Source: JAMCRM01 sp035561075 (GTDB taxonomy: Bacteria; Acidobacteriota; Terriglobia; Bryobacterales; Bryobacteraceae). Taken from it: a DNA stretch of 64,000 nucleotides. A program made the position numbers and the translations under genes. The notes below the pieces were generated by a model. It saw only the letters and a list, made by a program, of their open reading frames with translations. It did not search any database and was not told the origin of the DNA. This document shows, piece after piece, positions 40,548 through 49,662 of this stretch. The number at the start of each line of letters is the position of its first letter. The stretch's first letter is position 1. The DNA lies in the NCBI GenBank assembly GCA_035561075.1, contig DATMYF010000040.1, forward strand, positions 4,186 to 68,185, in the 5' to 3' direction.

Positions 40548-43500
40548 GTGAGACAGGCAGTTGGATTTATAGCCGCGTGTCTGCTGGCCGCGGTTTCGCT
40601 TTTCGGGCAATCGCTCAATACAGGGACATTTCTCGGGACAGTGAAGGACCAGAGCGGCGCCGGGGTTCCGGATGCGACGGTCCGGATTGTCAACACGGCT
40701 ACGGGTTTCTCCCGTGAGGCCGTGTCCGACGCCGAGGGGAACTACCAAATCCTGCAGGTCCCGACCGGCTCATACCGGATTGAGATCGAGAAGACCGGCT
40801 TTCAGAAGACCGTCCTTTCGGACACGGTGATCAGCGCCGGGCAGTCGTTACGCGTCGACGGGGAACTGCGCGTCGGATCGGTGGCCGAATCGGTGCAGGT
40901 GGAGGCCAGGGTGGCGCAGGTAGACACCACCTCGGCCAACGTGAGCGCCACGGTATACGGCTCACAGGTGCAGGAACTGGCGCTCACAACGCGGAGCTTC
41001 ACGCAGTTGATCACGCTTCAGCCGGGGGTGGCGTCGAACCAGGCGCAGCAGCCGGGCTTCGGCTCCAACACCAGCGTGCCGTTTTCCTTCAACGGCAGCC
41101 AGCAGAGCTCGAATAACTGGCTGCTCGACGGCGGCCGAAATGCCGACACATACAACGGCAACAATCTGACGATGGTGAACCTGGATGCCATCGCGGAGGT
41201 GCGGATCGAGCGCAACGCCTATTCGGCCGAGTTCGGGCGCAACTCCGGCGCGCAGGTCAACGTGATCACGCGCTCCGGCAGCAATGCGTTCCACGGCACG
41301 GTATTCGAGTTCTTCCGCAACGACAAACTCGATGCGCGCAACTTCTTCGCCGCCGCGAGACCGAAGAACCGCTACAACAACTTCGGCTGGACCCTGGGCG
41401 GCCCTGTGAAGCAGGACAAGCTGTTCTTCTTCCTGTCGAACGAATACCGGCGGATCATCCAGACCACCGGCACCCGCACCGCGATCGTTCCCACGGAGGC
41501 GCAATTGGCGGGCGATTTCTCGGGCGGACGCGCGATAAGGGATCCGCTCACCGGTCAGCCTTTCACCGGGAACCGCATTCCGGCCGATCGCATCGACCCG
41601 AATGCCGTAGCGCTGATTCGGAACTACTACTCCCCGCCTACGCCCGGCTTCCAATCGGGCGCCCTGAACTTCACCTCCTCGGCGCCGGACGGCACCAAGT
41701 ACCGCTCCGCGCTGGGCCGGCTGGACTATAACATCCGCCCCAACCTGACGTGGTTCGGACGCTACAACATCGACAGCACGCGTCTCGACAGTCCATTCGG
41801 CCTGTTCGCCTCGAACCCGATGCCGAACTCGGGCGCCTCCGACCAGTCGCACATCATGTACACGGCCAACAGTTCAGTGAACTGGACCATGCGGCCGAAC
41901 CTGCTCCAGCAGATCACGACGGCCTGGTATCACGGCTCAATGGCCATTTCCACTAAGCCGTTTGCGTCGCGTTTGAGGGCGCCGGATTTCAAGGTGCCGC
42001 GCTATTTCGATACCGTGACGGACTCCGGCGGATTGATTCCTTCGATCAGCCTGGCCCAGGGGTATGCGGGGATAAGCATCATCTGGCCGCAGAATATTTC
42101 GCACTACACCTGGGAGTTGATGGACAACGTGAACTGGATCAAGGGCGCGCACGTGGTGAAGTTCGGCGGGATTGTCAGCCACAGCAGTAAGGCCCAGAAC
42201 CAAAGTAATGTGAACAACAACGGCACGTTCACATTCGATTCCTCGGCCACCGGCGACGCGCTTGCGGACCTGCTGACCGGCAGCGCCTACTCCTATTCCG
42301 AAAACTCCGACCACATTTTCGGAGCTGCCGTTTTTACCGACGTCGGCCTGTATATCCAGGACCAGTTCAGGGTGCACCCGCGCCTGACCATCACGACGGG
42401 GCTGCGCTGGGAATTCTTCCAGCCGGAGCGTGACACCAACGGGACGATCTCGTATTTCGACCGCAACCGGTTCGATGCCACGCGCGCGGCTCGCGTACTG
42501 GCGAACGGAGAAGTGGTGCCGGGCACGGAGAACTTCGGCAACGGCATCGTGGTGGCGGGCAAGGATTCCCCCTACGGCGACGCCGTCTTCAATAGCACCT
42601 ACAACACGTTCGCGCCGCGGGTGGGCTTCTCCTATGCGCTCACCAACGACAATCAGACGGTGTTACGTGGCGGGTACGGGATATTCCACGACCGCTGGTC
42701 GCAGTTTGTTTCCTCCACGCGCAACAACTACCCGTTCAACCGCAGCATCTCCATCTACAACACCAGCTTTTCGAACCCGGCGCAGGGCACGCGGCGGATC
42801 TTCCCAAGCGGCATCACCACTATGAATTCGCCATGGGAGATTCCCAACCTGCAGAAGTGGTCGCTCGATGTGCAGCGGCAGTTGCCGGGGGACACGCTGC
42901 TTGTGGTTGGGTACGTGGGGTCCAAGGGAACGCACCTTATCCGCACGCGGGACATGAACCAGCCGGTGCCGAATGTGGCCATTCTGAGCGGGGTAAGTCC
43001 CAATGCGCTGCGGCCGTTCTCGGGCTTTGCCAACATTACGAGCTACGAGACGACGGCGAATTCGAACTATCACTCACTGCAGGCGTCGGCCGTGCGGCGG
43101 TTCGCGGCGGGCTTTTCGCTGCAGGCGTCCTACACCTGGAGCAAGTCGATTGACGATGTCATCTCGCCATTCGACATCTACTCTTCGTACGACCTGCTGC
43201 GGGGGCTTTCCAGCTTCGACCGGCGCCACATGCTGATCACCAGCTACATCTGGGAGCTGCCGTTCGGACGGAACCTGACCGGGGCCGCCCGGAAGCTGTT
43301 GTTCGGATGGCAGATTTCGGGCATCACCAACTTCCAGTCGGGGAACCCGCTCACCATCGGGATCACGGGGGACCGGGCGGGGACCGGCGCTGGCGGGCAG
43401 AGACCGAATATCGTAGGGACGCTCGAGCGGCCCAAGGAGCTGCGTCAGTGGTTCACGACGAGTGCCTTCGCCGTGCCTCCGCTGGGGACGTTCGGGAACG

Positions 43501-43733
43501 CCGGGCGCGGTCTGGTGCTGGGCCCCGGGATCAGCAACTGGGACATCTCGTTCAGCAAACGCACGCCGATCAGGGAGGGGATGGATCTGCAGTTCCGGGC
43601 CGAGTTCTTCAACCTGTTCAATCATCCGCAGTGGAGCGGGGTGGGGACGACGGTAGGGGCCGGAACATTTGGGCAGGTGACCAGCGCTCGTGACCCGCGT
43701 ATCGGGCAACTCGGGTTGCGACTGCTGTTCTGA
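40548..43733 (+). CDS. TonB-dependent receptor, Oar-like with carboxypeptidase-regulatory domain
   Basis: 1061 aa from the GTG at 40548 (GGGGG seven bases upstream). Signal peptide at about 1-20. Residues about 25-105 are a carboxypeptidase-regulatory-like domain (GTFLGTVKDQSGAGVPDATV, SYRIEIEKTGFQK), then the plug (about 115-260) and a large outer-membrane barrel ending in QLGLRLLF. These giant Oar-like receptors are typical of acidobacteria and are thought to import oligosaccharides or peptides with TonB energy. No linked SusD gene. Confidence 0.93.
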   Translation: MRQAVGFIAACLLAAVSLFGQSLNTGTFLGTVKDQSGAGVPDATVRIVNTATGFSREAVSDAEGNYQILQVPTGSYRIEIEKTGFQKTVLSDTVISAGQSLRVDGELRVGSVAESVQVEARVAQVDTTSANVSATVYGSQVQELALTTRSFTQLITLQPGVASNQAQQPGFGSNTSVPFSFNGSQQSSNNWLLDGGRNADTYNGNNLTMVNLDAIAEVRIERNAYSAEFGRNSGAQVNVITRSGSNAFHGTVFEFFRNDKLDARNFFAAARPKNRYNNFGWTLGGPVKQDKLFFFLSNEYRRIIQTTGTRTAIVPTEAQLAGDFSGGRAIRDPLTGQPFTGNRIPADRIDPNAVALIRNYYSPPTPGFQSGALNFTSSAPDGTKYRSALGRLDYNIRPNLTWFGRYNIDSTRLDSPFGLFASNPMPNSGASDQSHIMYTANSSVNWTMRPNLLQQITTAWYHGSMAISTKPFASRLRAPDFKVPRYFDTVTDSGGLIPSISLAQGYAGISIIWPQNISHYTWELMDNVNWIKGAHVVKFGGIVSHSSKAQNQSNVNNNGTFTFDSSATGDALADLLTGSAYSYSENSDHIFGAAVFTDVGLYIQDQFRVHPRLTITTGLRWEFFQPERDTNGTISYFDRNRFDATRAARVLANGEVVPGTENFGNGIVVAGKDSPYGDAVFNSTYNTFAPRVGFSYALTNDNQTVLRGGYGIFHDRWSQFVSSTRNNYPFNRSISIYNTSFSNPAQGTRRIFPSGITTMNSPWEIPNLQKWSLDVQRQLPGDTLLVVGYVGSKGTHLIRTRDMNQPVPNVAILSGVSPNALRPFSGFANITSYETTANSNYHSLQASAVRRFAAGFSLQASYTWSKSIDDVISPFDIYSSYDLLRGLSSFDRRHMLITSYIWELPFGRNLTGAARKLLFGWQISGITNFQSGNPLTIGITGDRAGTGAGGQRPNIVGTLERPKELRQWFTTSAFAVPPLGTFGNAGRGLVLGPGISNWDISFSKRTPIREGMDLQFRAEFFNLFNHPQWSGVGTTVGAGTFGQVTSARDPRIGQLGLRLLF

Positions 43734-43783
43734 TATGGGGCGACCTTGTCAAGCCCCACCGGGTTTGACGGTGTTTTGAATCA

Positions 43784-43824
43784 GGCCGGCCTTCCTCGAA
43801 TCTTGAGGGAAGCCGGCCTTTTTT
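43784..43824 (+). terminator. Rho-independent terminator after the TonB-dependent receptor gene
   Basis: GGCCGGCC-TTCCTC arm and GAGGGAAGCCGGCC arm (about 43784-43797 and 43805-43818) pair around a short loop with two internal mismatches, followed by TTTTTT (43819-43824). It lies about 50 bp behind the receptor stop codon. In the rest of 43734-44341, besides the transposase remnant, nothing else was seen. Confidence 0.85.
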
Positions 43825-43980
43825 GTTTGGTTGTGCAGCAGCGTGCGAAGTGTTCCCGCCGGAGCCGCCGGTCGCGATCACCGTCTGGCCGGAACGGCGG
43901 CAGCAGTCAAGGGCGCGCCATAGTTTGGCGCGGCGAAGCGAACCCTTGGCGGCGAGCACCGTTCCGGTATCGAACGCGCT

Positions 43981-44270
43981 TCGACGGGCGGCTTTGAGCG
44001 GGCCAGTTTCTCGGCGTCACGGCGGTTCGTCTTCACCCGGTCACCGGCCTTTGGTAGGCACTAGGCTCGGCGCGATCACCTCGCACGACACTCCCATTGC
44101 GTAAGCTGCCAGTAAAGCGCGTACCCCGTCGGGCCTGCCTTGTAGCAGGCTCGAAGATGCTGAACCTGACCCAGCTTGTGCACCACCTTGCGAGCCGACT
44201 CCAAGCGGTTCGGAATCACCCCGAGCGAGGCGACGTCCCGTTTCGGCTACTGCCCCAGCGATCGTCTAGC
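43981..44270 (-). pseudogene. Remnant of an IS110-family transposase (N-terminal part)
   Basis: Reading the minus strand in several frames recovers the IS110 DEDD domain: TIAGAVAETGR, LGVIPNRLESARKVVHKLGQ, LRACYKAGPTGYALYWQLT, then after a one-base loss MGVSCEVIAPSLVPT, then after another shift GDRVKTNRRDAEKLAR. These are hallmark IS110 segments in the correct order. At least two frameshifts and truncation at both ends make it inactive. It is all that is left of an insertion in this intergenic stretch; no inverted repeats were found. Confidence 0.85.
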
Positions 44271-44341
44271 ACTGCAATTCGGGGTTGGTCGCCCATGGTG
44301 ACTGATCGGCGCCGGGCGCTATCATTGCCGGGGAGGCAGGC

Positions 44342-45142
44342 GTGCGGCGACGAGAATTGCTCGGCTGCCTGGCGGGGGTCTGCTTCGCCCGGCGAGGCAT
44401 CGATCAGGAGCGAATCTGGAGCGAATACGTGGCATGGTACCGGAGGCAGCCCATCGGGGCCTCCGGACTCCCCGCCTTGTACTACGAACACCTCAGGAAC
44501 GGCGGCCTGGGTGACAGTGAGGCGCGGGAACGCGCCAGGCTGGTGGAACGCCTCACCACGGAACGCCGCCCCGAACTGCACGCCGCATTCTTCGACCGGA
44601 CCTACACCAGCGCGCCGCGCTTTAACACGGAACCGAACGCACTACTGGTGGAGACGGTTCGGGATTTGGGGCCGGGGCGTGCGCTCGACGTCCACATGGG
44701 GCAGGGGAGGAATGCCGTCTTCCTGGCGTCTAAAGGCTGGGATGTAACGGGCTTCGATTTCTCGGCGGATGGTGTGCGGGCGGCGCGGGAGGCGGCCGCC
44801 AAGGCCGGGGTTTCGCTCACCGCGTTCGTGCGGCGGCATGAGGATTTCGATTTCGGCCGCGGCGAGTGGGGACTGCTGGTGATGAGCTACACCTGGGTGC
44901 CGTTGCGGAGCCCGTACATCGAACGCATTATCGACTCGCTGGCGCCGGGCGGGGTGCTGGTTTTCGAGCACCTGATGGAGGAGTCGGGCGGCGAGGGGGC
45001 TGCGGCATGGCTCCCGCGGCCGAACGAGCTGCCGCGCCTATTCGGACGGCTCCGGATCCGGCGCTACCAGGACGTGCGCGCCCGCGCCGACTGGTCGTGG
45101 CGTCCCGAACGGGTGGCGCGACTGGTAGCGCAGAAGCCATAG
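44342..45142 (+). CDS. SAM-dependent methyltransferase
   Basis: 266 aa from a GTG at 44342 with GGGGAGG upstream. Motif I of the class I fold is RALDVHMGQGRNAVFLASKG, motif II-like is VTGFDFSADGV, and LLVMSYTWVPL and SLAPGGVLVFE form the post motifs. The first 17 residues (LLGCLAGVCFARRG) could be a cryptic export or membrane segment, which is odd for a cytosolic enzyme. The substrate is unknown. It stands between the IS110 remnant and ppiD. Confidence 0.88.
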   Translation: MRRRELLGCLAGVCFARRGIDQERIWSEYVAWYRRQPIGASGLPALYYEHLRNGGLGDSEARERARLVERLTTERRPELHAAFFDRTYTSAPRFNTEPNALLVETVRDLGPGRALDVHMGQGRNAVFLASKGWDVTGFDFSADGVRAAREAAAKAGVSLTAFVRRHEDFDFGRGEWGLLVMSYTWVPLRSPYIERIIDSLAPGGVLVFEHLMEESGGEGAAAWLPRPNELPRLFGRLRIRRYQDVRARADWSWRPERVARLVAQKP

Positions 45143-45173
45143 ACCGCGAGCACGGCGTCCCGCCCGAATCCGG

Positions 45174-45188
45174 TATACTGGTAGTTCC
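45174..45188 (+). promoter_or_regulatory. Putative -10 element upstream of ppiD
   Basis: TATACTGGTAGTTCC matches the sequence before thrC in 14 of 15 positions. It lies 44 bases before the ppiD ATG, leaving room for a leader with the GGGAG Shine-Dalgarno sequence. No clear -35 is visible. Confidence 0.45.
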
Positions 45189-45217
45189 GAATTTTTCGAG
45201 GGAGAACCCTTTCGTAA

Positions 45218-47146
45218 ATGTTTGATCTTTTCCGCAGTCGAGCCCGGTCCGTGCGCCTGCTGTTGGGCGCTCTATTGGTTGTGGTGGCGCTTTCCATGCT
45301 CACCTACCTGATACCCAGTTATGGCGGCGGGGCCGGGGCCGGGGACACGGTGATCGCCGAGATCGGCAAGGACGTGCTCCACATGCAGGACGTCCAGAAG
45401 TATCTGCAGGCGCAGTTGCGGGGCCGGCAGATGCCGCCGGACATGATCCCGCATCTGGTGCCGCAGGTGATCGAGGGCATGATCACGGAGCGGGCACTCG
45501 CCTACGAGGCGCAGCGGCTAGGCTTCCAGGTGAGCGATGCGGATGTCGCGCAGACGATCCGGACGCTGATCCCCTCCCTGTTCCAGGGCGGCAAGTTCGT
45601 GGGCACCGAAGCGTACGCGTCCATGCTGGCGCAGCAGAACGTGACGATTGCGGAGTTCGAGCAGGATATCAAGCGGCAGTTGATGGCCACGCGTTTGCGC
45701 GACATCGTGCTACAGGGCAGTGTCGTGACCCCGGCTGAAATCGAGCAGGAGTACCGGCGCCGCAACGAGAAAGCCGTCATCCAGTACGTGAAGCTTTCGG
45801 CGGAGAAGTTCCGCTCCCAGGTGGAGGTCACGCCGGCTGAGATTCAGCAGTATTTCACCGCCCGCGCGGCGATGTACCAGCGGCCCGAGCAGCGGAACCT
45901 GACGATTCTGATCCTGGACCAGGACAAGCTGGCCCAGGCTCTGAACCCCACCGACGCGGAACTGGAGCATATCTATAACCAGGGGAAGGAACAGTTCCGC
46001 ACTCCCGAGCGCGTAAAAGTGCGGCACCTGCTGCTGAAGACCTCCGGGGATGCGCAGAAAGACGCCGCCGTGAAGGCGAAGGCCGAGGATCTGTTGAAAA
46101 AGATCAAAGGCGGCGCGAATTTCGCTGAAGTTGCCAAGGCGAATTCCGAGGATCCCGTGTCGGCGGCTAAGGGCGGCGAACTGGGCGATTGGGTAACGCG
46201 CGGCCAGATGGTCCCTGAGTTCGAGCAGGTGGCGTTCACGCTCCCGGTGAACCAGATCAGCGACCTGGTGAAGACGCAGTACGGTTACCACATCGTACAG
46301 GTGCTGGCCCGCGAGCAGGCCCACTTGCAGACGTTCGCCGAGGTGAAGGCCCAATTGGCGGCGGACTGGAAGAAACAGCGCGTCAACGATATGGTGCAGC
46401 AGGTGGCGGACAAGGCTCAGGCGACGCTGCAGAAGGATCCCGCGGCCGCGGAAAGGGTGGCCGCCGAATTCAATATGCAGATTGTTCGCGCCGAGCGGGT
46501 TGGCGGCGAAGACAAAATCCCGGAGATCGGGGAAAACCGCGAATTCCAGATGTCGGTCGCGTCGCTGAAGAAGGGCGAGGTCTCGCAGGCAGTGGCGATC
46601 AGCCCGACCAAGATCGCCCTGGCGGTGGTTACGGATGTGTTGCCGGCGCGTCCCGCTACGCTCGATGAGGTTGGCGAGCAGGTGCGGCAGGCACTGCTGA
46701 CCGAGAAGGCGGAGAAGCTCCTGACCGAGCGGAGTGCCGAGTTGGCACAGAAGGCGTCGGCTGCCGGCGGCGACCTGGCGAAGGCGGCGCAGTCCCTCGG
46801 ATTGGAAGCCAAAACGTCGGAACCGTTCGACCGGGCAGGGGCGGTGGAAGGGCTCGGGCAGGCCAGCTATCTGAATGAGGCGTTCACCAAACCGCTGGGA
46901 TCGGTGATTGGCCCCGTGGCGATGCCGGATTCCCGGGTGGTAGCCAAGGTGGTGTCCCGCCAGGCTGCGGACATGTCGAAATTGAGCGAGCAGCGCGAGG
47001 CCATCCGAACCGAACTGAAGGGCCGCAAGGCGCGGGAACGCAATGCCCTGTTCGAGGCGGGTTTACGCCAGCAGTTGATCCGGGACGGAAAGATCAAGAT
47101 CCACGAGGACGTGGTCAGCCGGCTGGCAGCCAACTATCGCGGCTGA
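45218..47146 (+). CDS. ppiD: PpiD-like membrane-anchored peptidyl-prolyl isomerase/chaperone
   Basis: 642 aa. One TM anchor at about residues 13-33 (LLLGALLVVVALSMLTYL), a SurA-like N-terminal chaperone region (about 45-250, with VLHMQDVQKYLQAQL), a parvulin domain (about 265-365: RVKVRHLLLK, GANFAEVAKANSED, GGELGDWVTRGQM, GYHIVQV) and a C-terminal helical region. It assists folding of periplasmic and outer-membrane proteins near the Sec translocon. The GGGAG motif precedes the ATG. Confidence 0.93.
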   Translation: MFDLFRSRARSVRLLLGALLVVVALSMLTYLIPSYGGGAGAGDTVIAEIGKDVLHMQDVQKYLQAQLRGRQMPPDMIPHLVPQVIEGMITERALAYEAQRLGFQVSDADVAQTIRTLIPSLFQGGKFVGTEAYASMLAQQNVTIAEFEQDIKRQLMATRLRDIVLQGSVVTPAEIEQEYRRRNEKAVIQYVKLSAEKFRSQVEVTPAEIQQYFTARAAMYQRPEQRNLTILILDQDKLAQALNPTDAELEHIYNQGKEQFRTPERVKVRHLLLKTSGDAQKDAAVKAKAEDLLKKIKGGANFAEVAKANSEDPVSAAKGGELGDWVTRGQMVPEFEQVAFTLPVNQISDLVKTQYGYHIVQVLAREQAHLQTFAEVKAQLAADWKKQRVNDMVQQVADKAQATLQKDPAAAERVAAEFNMQIVRAERVGGEDKIPEIGENREFQMSVASLKKGEVSQAVAISPTKIALAVVTDVLPARPATLDEVGEQVRQALLTEKAEKLLTERSAELAQKASAAGGDLAKAAQSLGLEAKTSEPFDRAGAVEGLGQASYLNEAFTKPLGSVIGPVAMPDSRVVAKVVSRQAADMSKLSEQREAIRTELKGRKARERNALFEAGLRQQLIRDGKIKIHEDVVSRLAANYRG

Positions 47147-47150
47147 GCGC

Positions 47151-47825
47151 ATGATTCATTGGATTCTGGAACTTCTGCGGACGCTCACGAATCCTGAGCG
47201 CCTGATACTGCTGCTGAGTACGCTGCTTTCGGGGTGGCTCGGCTACTTAATGCTGTTCGGGATCGTGTTTGCGGAGACGGGCCTCCTGATGGGGTTCTTT
47301 CTGCCGGGCGATTCCCTGATGTTCACGGTCGGGGTGGTGGCCGGCGCCGGCCACCTCGACATCGTCGTGGTGAACCTGGTGCTCATGTCCGCGGCGATCC
47401 TGGGCGACACCGCGGGGTACTTCCTGGGACGCAAGACCGGCCCGCACATCTTCAACCGGCCGGACTCGCGTTTTTTCCGCCGCGAATATCTGATTCGTAC
47501 GCACGAGTTCTACGAGAAGCACGGCGGCAAAACAATCATCTACGCGCGGTTCATCCCCATTATCCGGACATTTGCGCCCTTCGTGGCCGGGGTGGGGGAG
47601 ATGAGCTATGGCCGCTTCATCATGTTCAACGTGTTCGGCGGTATCGGGTGGGTGTTCGCGCTGACAATGATGGGGTACTGGTTGGGATCGGTGCCGCTGG
47701 TGCGGGCGCATTTCGAAAAGGTGATCCTCATGATCATCCTGGTCTCGGTGGTTCCGGTGCTGATCGAGGCGATCAAGGCGCGGCGTTCATCGAAGCGCGC
47801 CGTGCCTGTAGACGACCGGCGCTGA
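47151..47825 (+). CDS. DedA-family membrane protein
   Basis: 224 aa, five to six TM helices. Family motifs are present: the E-x-G-L-x-x-x-F-x-P-G-D pattern (ETGLLMGFFLPGD), GDTAGYFLGRKTG, and the arginine-rich RFIPIIRTFAPFVAG followed by FGGIGWV. DedA proteins are implicated in lipid-carrier (undecaprenyl phosphate or phospholipid) scrambling and membrane homeostasis. It begins 5 bp after ppiD, so the two are likely co-transcribed. Confidence 0.93.
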   Translation: MIHWILELLRTLTNPERLILLLSTLLSGWLGYLMLFGIVFAETGLLMGFFLPGDSLMFTVGVVAGAGHLDIVVVNLVLMSAAILGDTAGYFLGRKTGPHIFNRPDSRFFRREYLIRTHEFYEKHGGKTIIYARFIPIIRTFAPFVAGVGEMSYGRFIMFNVFGGIGWVFALTMMGYWLGSVPLVRAHFEKVILMIILVSVVPVLIEAIKARRSSKRAVPVDDRR

Positions 47826-47853
47826 AGACCCTGCCGCGATCCTCGGCAAGCTA

Positions 47854-49074
47854 GTGCGTGGACGACCCCGACAAAACGCTTCCCCCGTCCTGGCCCGAAA
47901 ACTGGCGTGGACCTTGGGCCTCATGTCGGCATTCGGTCCGTTCGCCATCGATATGTACCTCCCGGCCTTCCCCAGGATTGCCAGGAGCCTCGGCACATCC
48001 ATCGGCAAGGTCCAAATCACGTTGGCCATATTCCTGTTGGGACTGGCGGTGGGCCAACTGCTCTGGGGGACCCTCAGCGATTATGTTGGACGGCGGATAC
48101 CGCTGCTGTTCGGTTGTCTGCTCTTCGGTTGCATGGCGGCAGTCTGTGCGACTACGGATTCCGTCCACGTATTGATCGCCGCCCGCTTTTTTATGGGCCT
48201 GGGTGGCTCCGCGGGGGTCGTGATCTCCCGCGCGATTGTTCGCGATCTGTTTGACGTAAAAGAAGCTGCCCTGTTCTATTCGATGATCATGATCATCGGT
48301 GGCATCGCTCCGATCGTTTCACCGTTCGCGGGAGGCCTGTTACTGACCCATTACAGTTGGCGGGCGATCTTCTGGGCCATTACCGCTTTCAGCGGCCTGT
48401 GCGTCGCCGCCGTCCTGCGGAATATTCCGGAGACGCTGGCTCGCGAAAGCCGGATGCGGGCACATATCGCCGATGTCTTCCGCGCATATGGCCGGATCAT
48501 GATAGACCGCCGATTCTTCGGACCGGCATTGGTCATCGGTTGTGCTTCTGGGATGTTATTTACTTACATCGCCAGTTCTTCCTTCGTCTTCATCGAGTTA
48601 TTCAGAGTGCCAGTGTGGCTCTTCGGATTCCTGTTCGCCACCAATTCCATCGGGCTCTACATCGGCGGACAATCCAACCGCTGGTTGCTCCGACGCTTCA
48701 GTTCGGCACAGCTATTGCGGACGGGAATGTGGATTAACGTTTGCGCCGCCCTGTTGCTGGTTGGCTGTGCGCGGACAGGAATCGGCGGCTTTCCGGGGTT
48801 CTTCGGTGTTCTTTTCCTGTGCCTCGGCACGTTGGGGATCATTCTCCCGAACGCGACGGCCATAACGATGCAGCCGTTCGGCGCCGAGGCGGGCAGCGCT
48901 TCGGCCCTGCTGGGCATTGTTCAATACATTGTCGGTGCGACCGGTAGTGCGTTGGTGGGAGTATTCAGCGATGGGACCGCGCTACCCATGGCGATCCTGA
49001 TCGCCTGTTATGGTTTGGCAGGCAGAGGTATGCTGCTCCTGACCTCAAGAAGAGCGGATACGCCGGCCGCTTGA
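47854..49074 (+). CDS. Bcr/CflA-type MFS drug transporter
   Basis: 406 aa, twelve TM helices. FGPFAIDMYLPAFPRIARSL is the characteristic Bcr/CflA start, motif A GTLSDYVGRRIPLL lies between TM2 and TM3 and GSAGVVISRAIVRDLFD contains the TM5 antiporter motif. Substrates in the family include bicyclomycin and chloramphenicol-like compounds. GTG start at 47854 with a weak Shine-Dalgarno region. Some stretches look more AT-rich than their surroundings, which may hint at horizontal acquisition, but I did not count bases. Confidence 0.88.
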   Translation: MRGRPRQNASPVLARKLAWTLGLMSAFGPFAIDMYLPAFPRIARSLGTSIGKVQITLAIFLLGLAVGQLLWGTLSDYVGRRIPLLFGCLLFGCMAAVCATTDSVHVLIAARFFMGLGGSAGVVISRAIVRDLFDVKEAALFYSMIMIIGGIAPIVSPFAGGLLLTHYSWRAIFWAITAFSGLCVAAVLRNIPETLARESRMRAHIADVFRAYGRIMIDRRFFGPALVIGCASGMLFTYIASSSFVFIELFRVPVWLFGFLFATNSIGLYIGGQSNRWLLRRFSSAQLLRTGMWINVCAALLLVGCARTGIGGFPGFFGVLFLCLGTLGIILPNATAITMQPFGAEAGSASALLGIVQYIVGATGSALVGVFSDGTALPMAILIACYGLAGRGMLLLTSRRADTPAA

Positions 49075-49084
49075 CGGGCCGGGC

Positions 49085-49600
49085 TTACTTCGTCACCGCG
49101 TAGAGCGTCACCTGGTTGATGCTCACGGCCTGGTCGCCATCATTGCGGATTTCAATGCGGAGTTCGGACCCGTAGACCGGGAGCACCATGCCGCCCTGGT
49201 TGGAGAAGTAGAAGGTTGTGCCCGAAAAGACGTCCTGGGCAGTGTACCACTCGGCGTCCGGCACGGCCCACCAGACGATGACGCGGAAGTTCTCGGTGCC
49301 GATGTTGACGTCCGTAGGTGCTTCGATGGCGATGGAAACGAACTGGGCTCCACTGTAATCGCCGGCGGAGTCGAAGCTTCTGGAGCCGCCCGCGTCGACA
49401 GCGAAGCTTTTGGCCAGCACCTCAGTCACGGTGGTACCCGCGGTGACGGTGCCCTCGGAGGAGCGGCGGATGGATTTCTTCGCAGCGCGCATTGACGACT
49501 GCGCGGCGGGTTTCCGCGGCTTCTCCGCGGCGCTCAACGCGGCGGGGGTGAGCAGGGCGGCCAATGCCAAAACAGAGAAAAAGATCTTCATTCGTTTCAC
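49085..49600 (-). CDS. Secreted hypothetical protein
   Basis: 171 aa with a signal peptide (about residues 1-25; ATG at 49600, or 49591 three residues later). A basic Ala/Lys/Arg linker is followed by a predicted beta-sandwich (FVSIAIEAPTDVNIG, FRVIVWWAVPDAEWY, GSELRIEIRNDGDQAVSI). No named family recognised. It is antiparallel to the MFS gene with 10 bp between the 3' ends. Confidence 0.7.
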   Translation of the reverse strand: MKRMKIFFSVLALAALLTPAALSAAEKPRKPAAQSSMRAAKKSIRRSSEGTVTAGTTVTEVLAKSFAVDAGGSRSFDSAGDYSGAQFVSIAIEAPTDVNIGTENFRVIVWWAVPDAEWYTAQDVFSGTTFYFSNQGGMVLPVYGSELRIEIRNDGDQAVSINQVTLYAVTK

Positions 49601-49662
49601 CGGATTCAGCGTATCACCGAATTCCGGCGCGCGCGTCCCCCATTGTGGTTATATAAAGGTTT

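Noticed and set aside
43823..44104. 93-aa plus-strand frame in the intergenic stretch
   Set aside because: It is opposite to the IS110 remnant, which accounts for the open frame.
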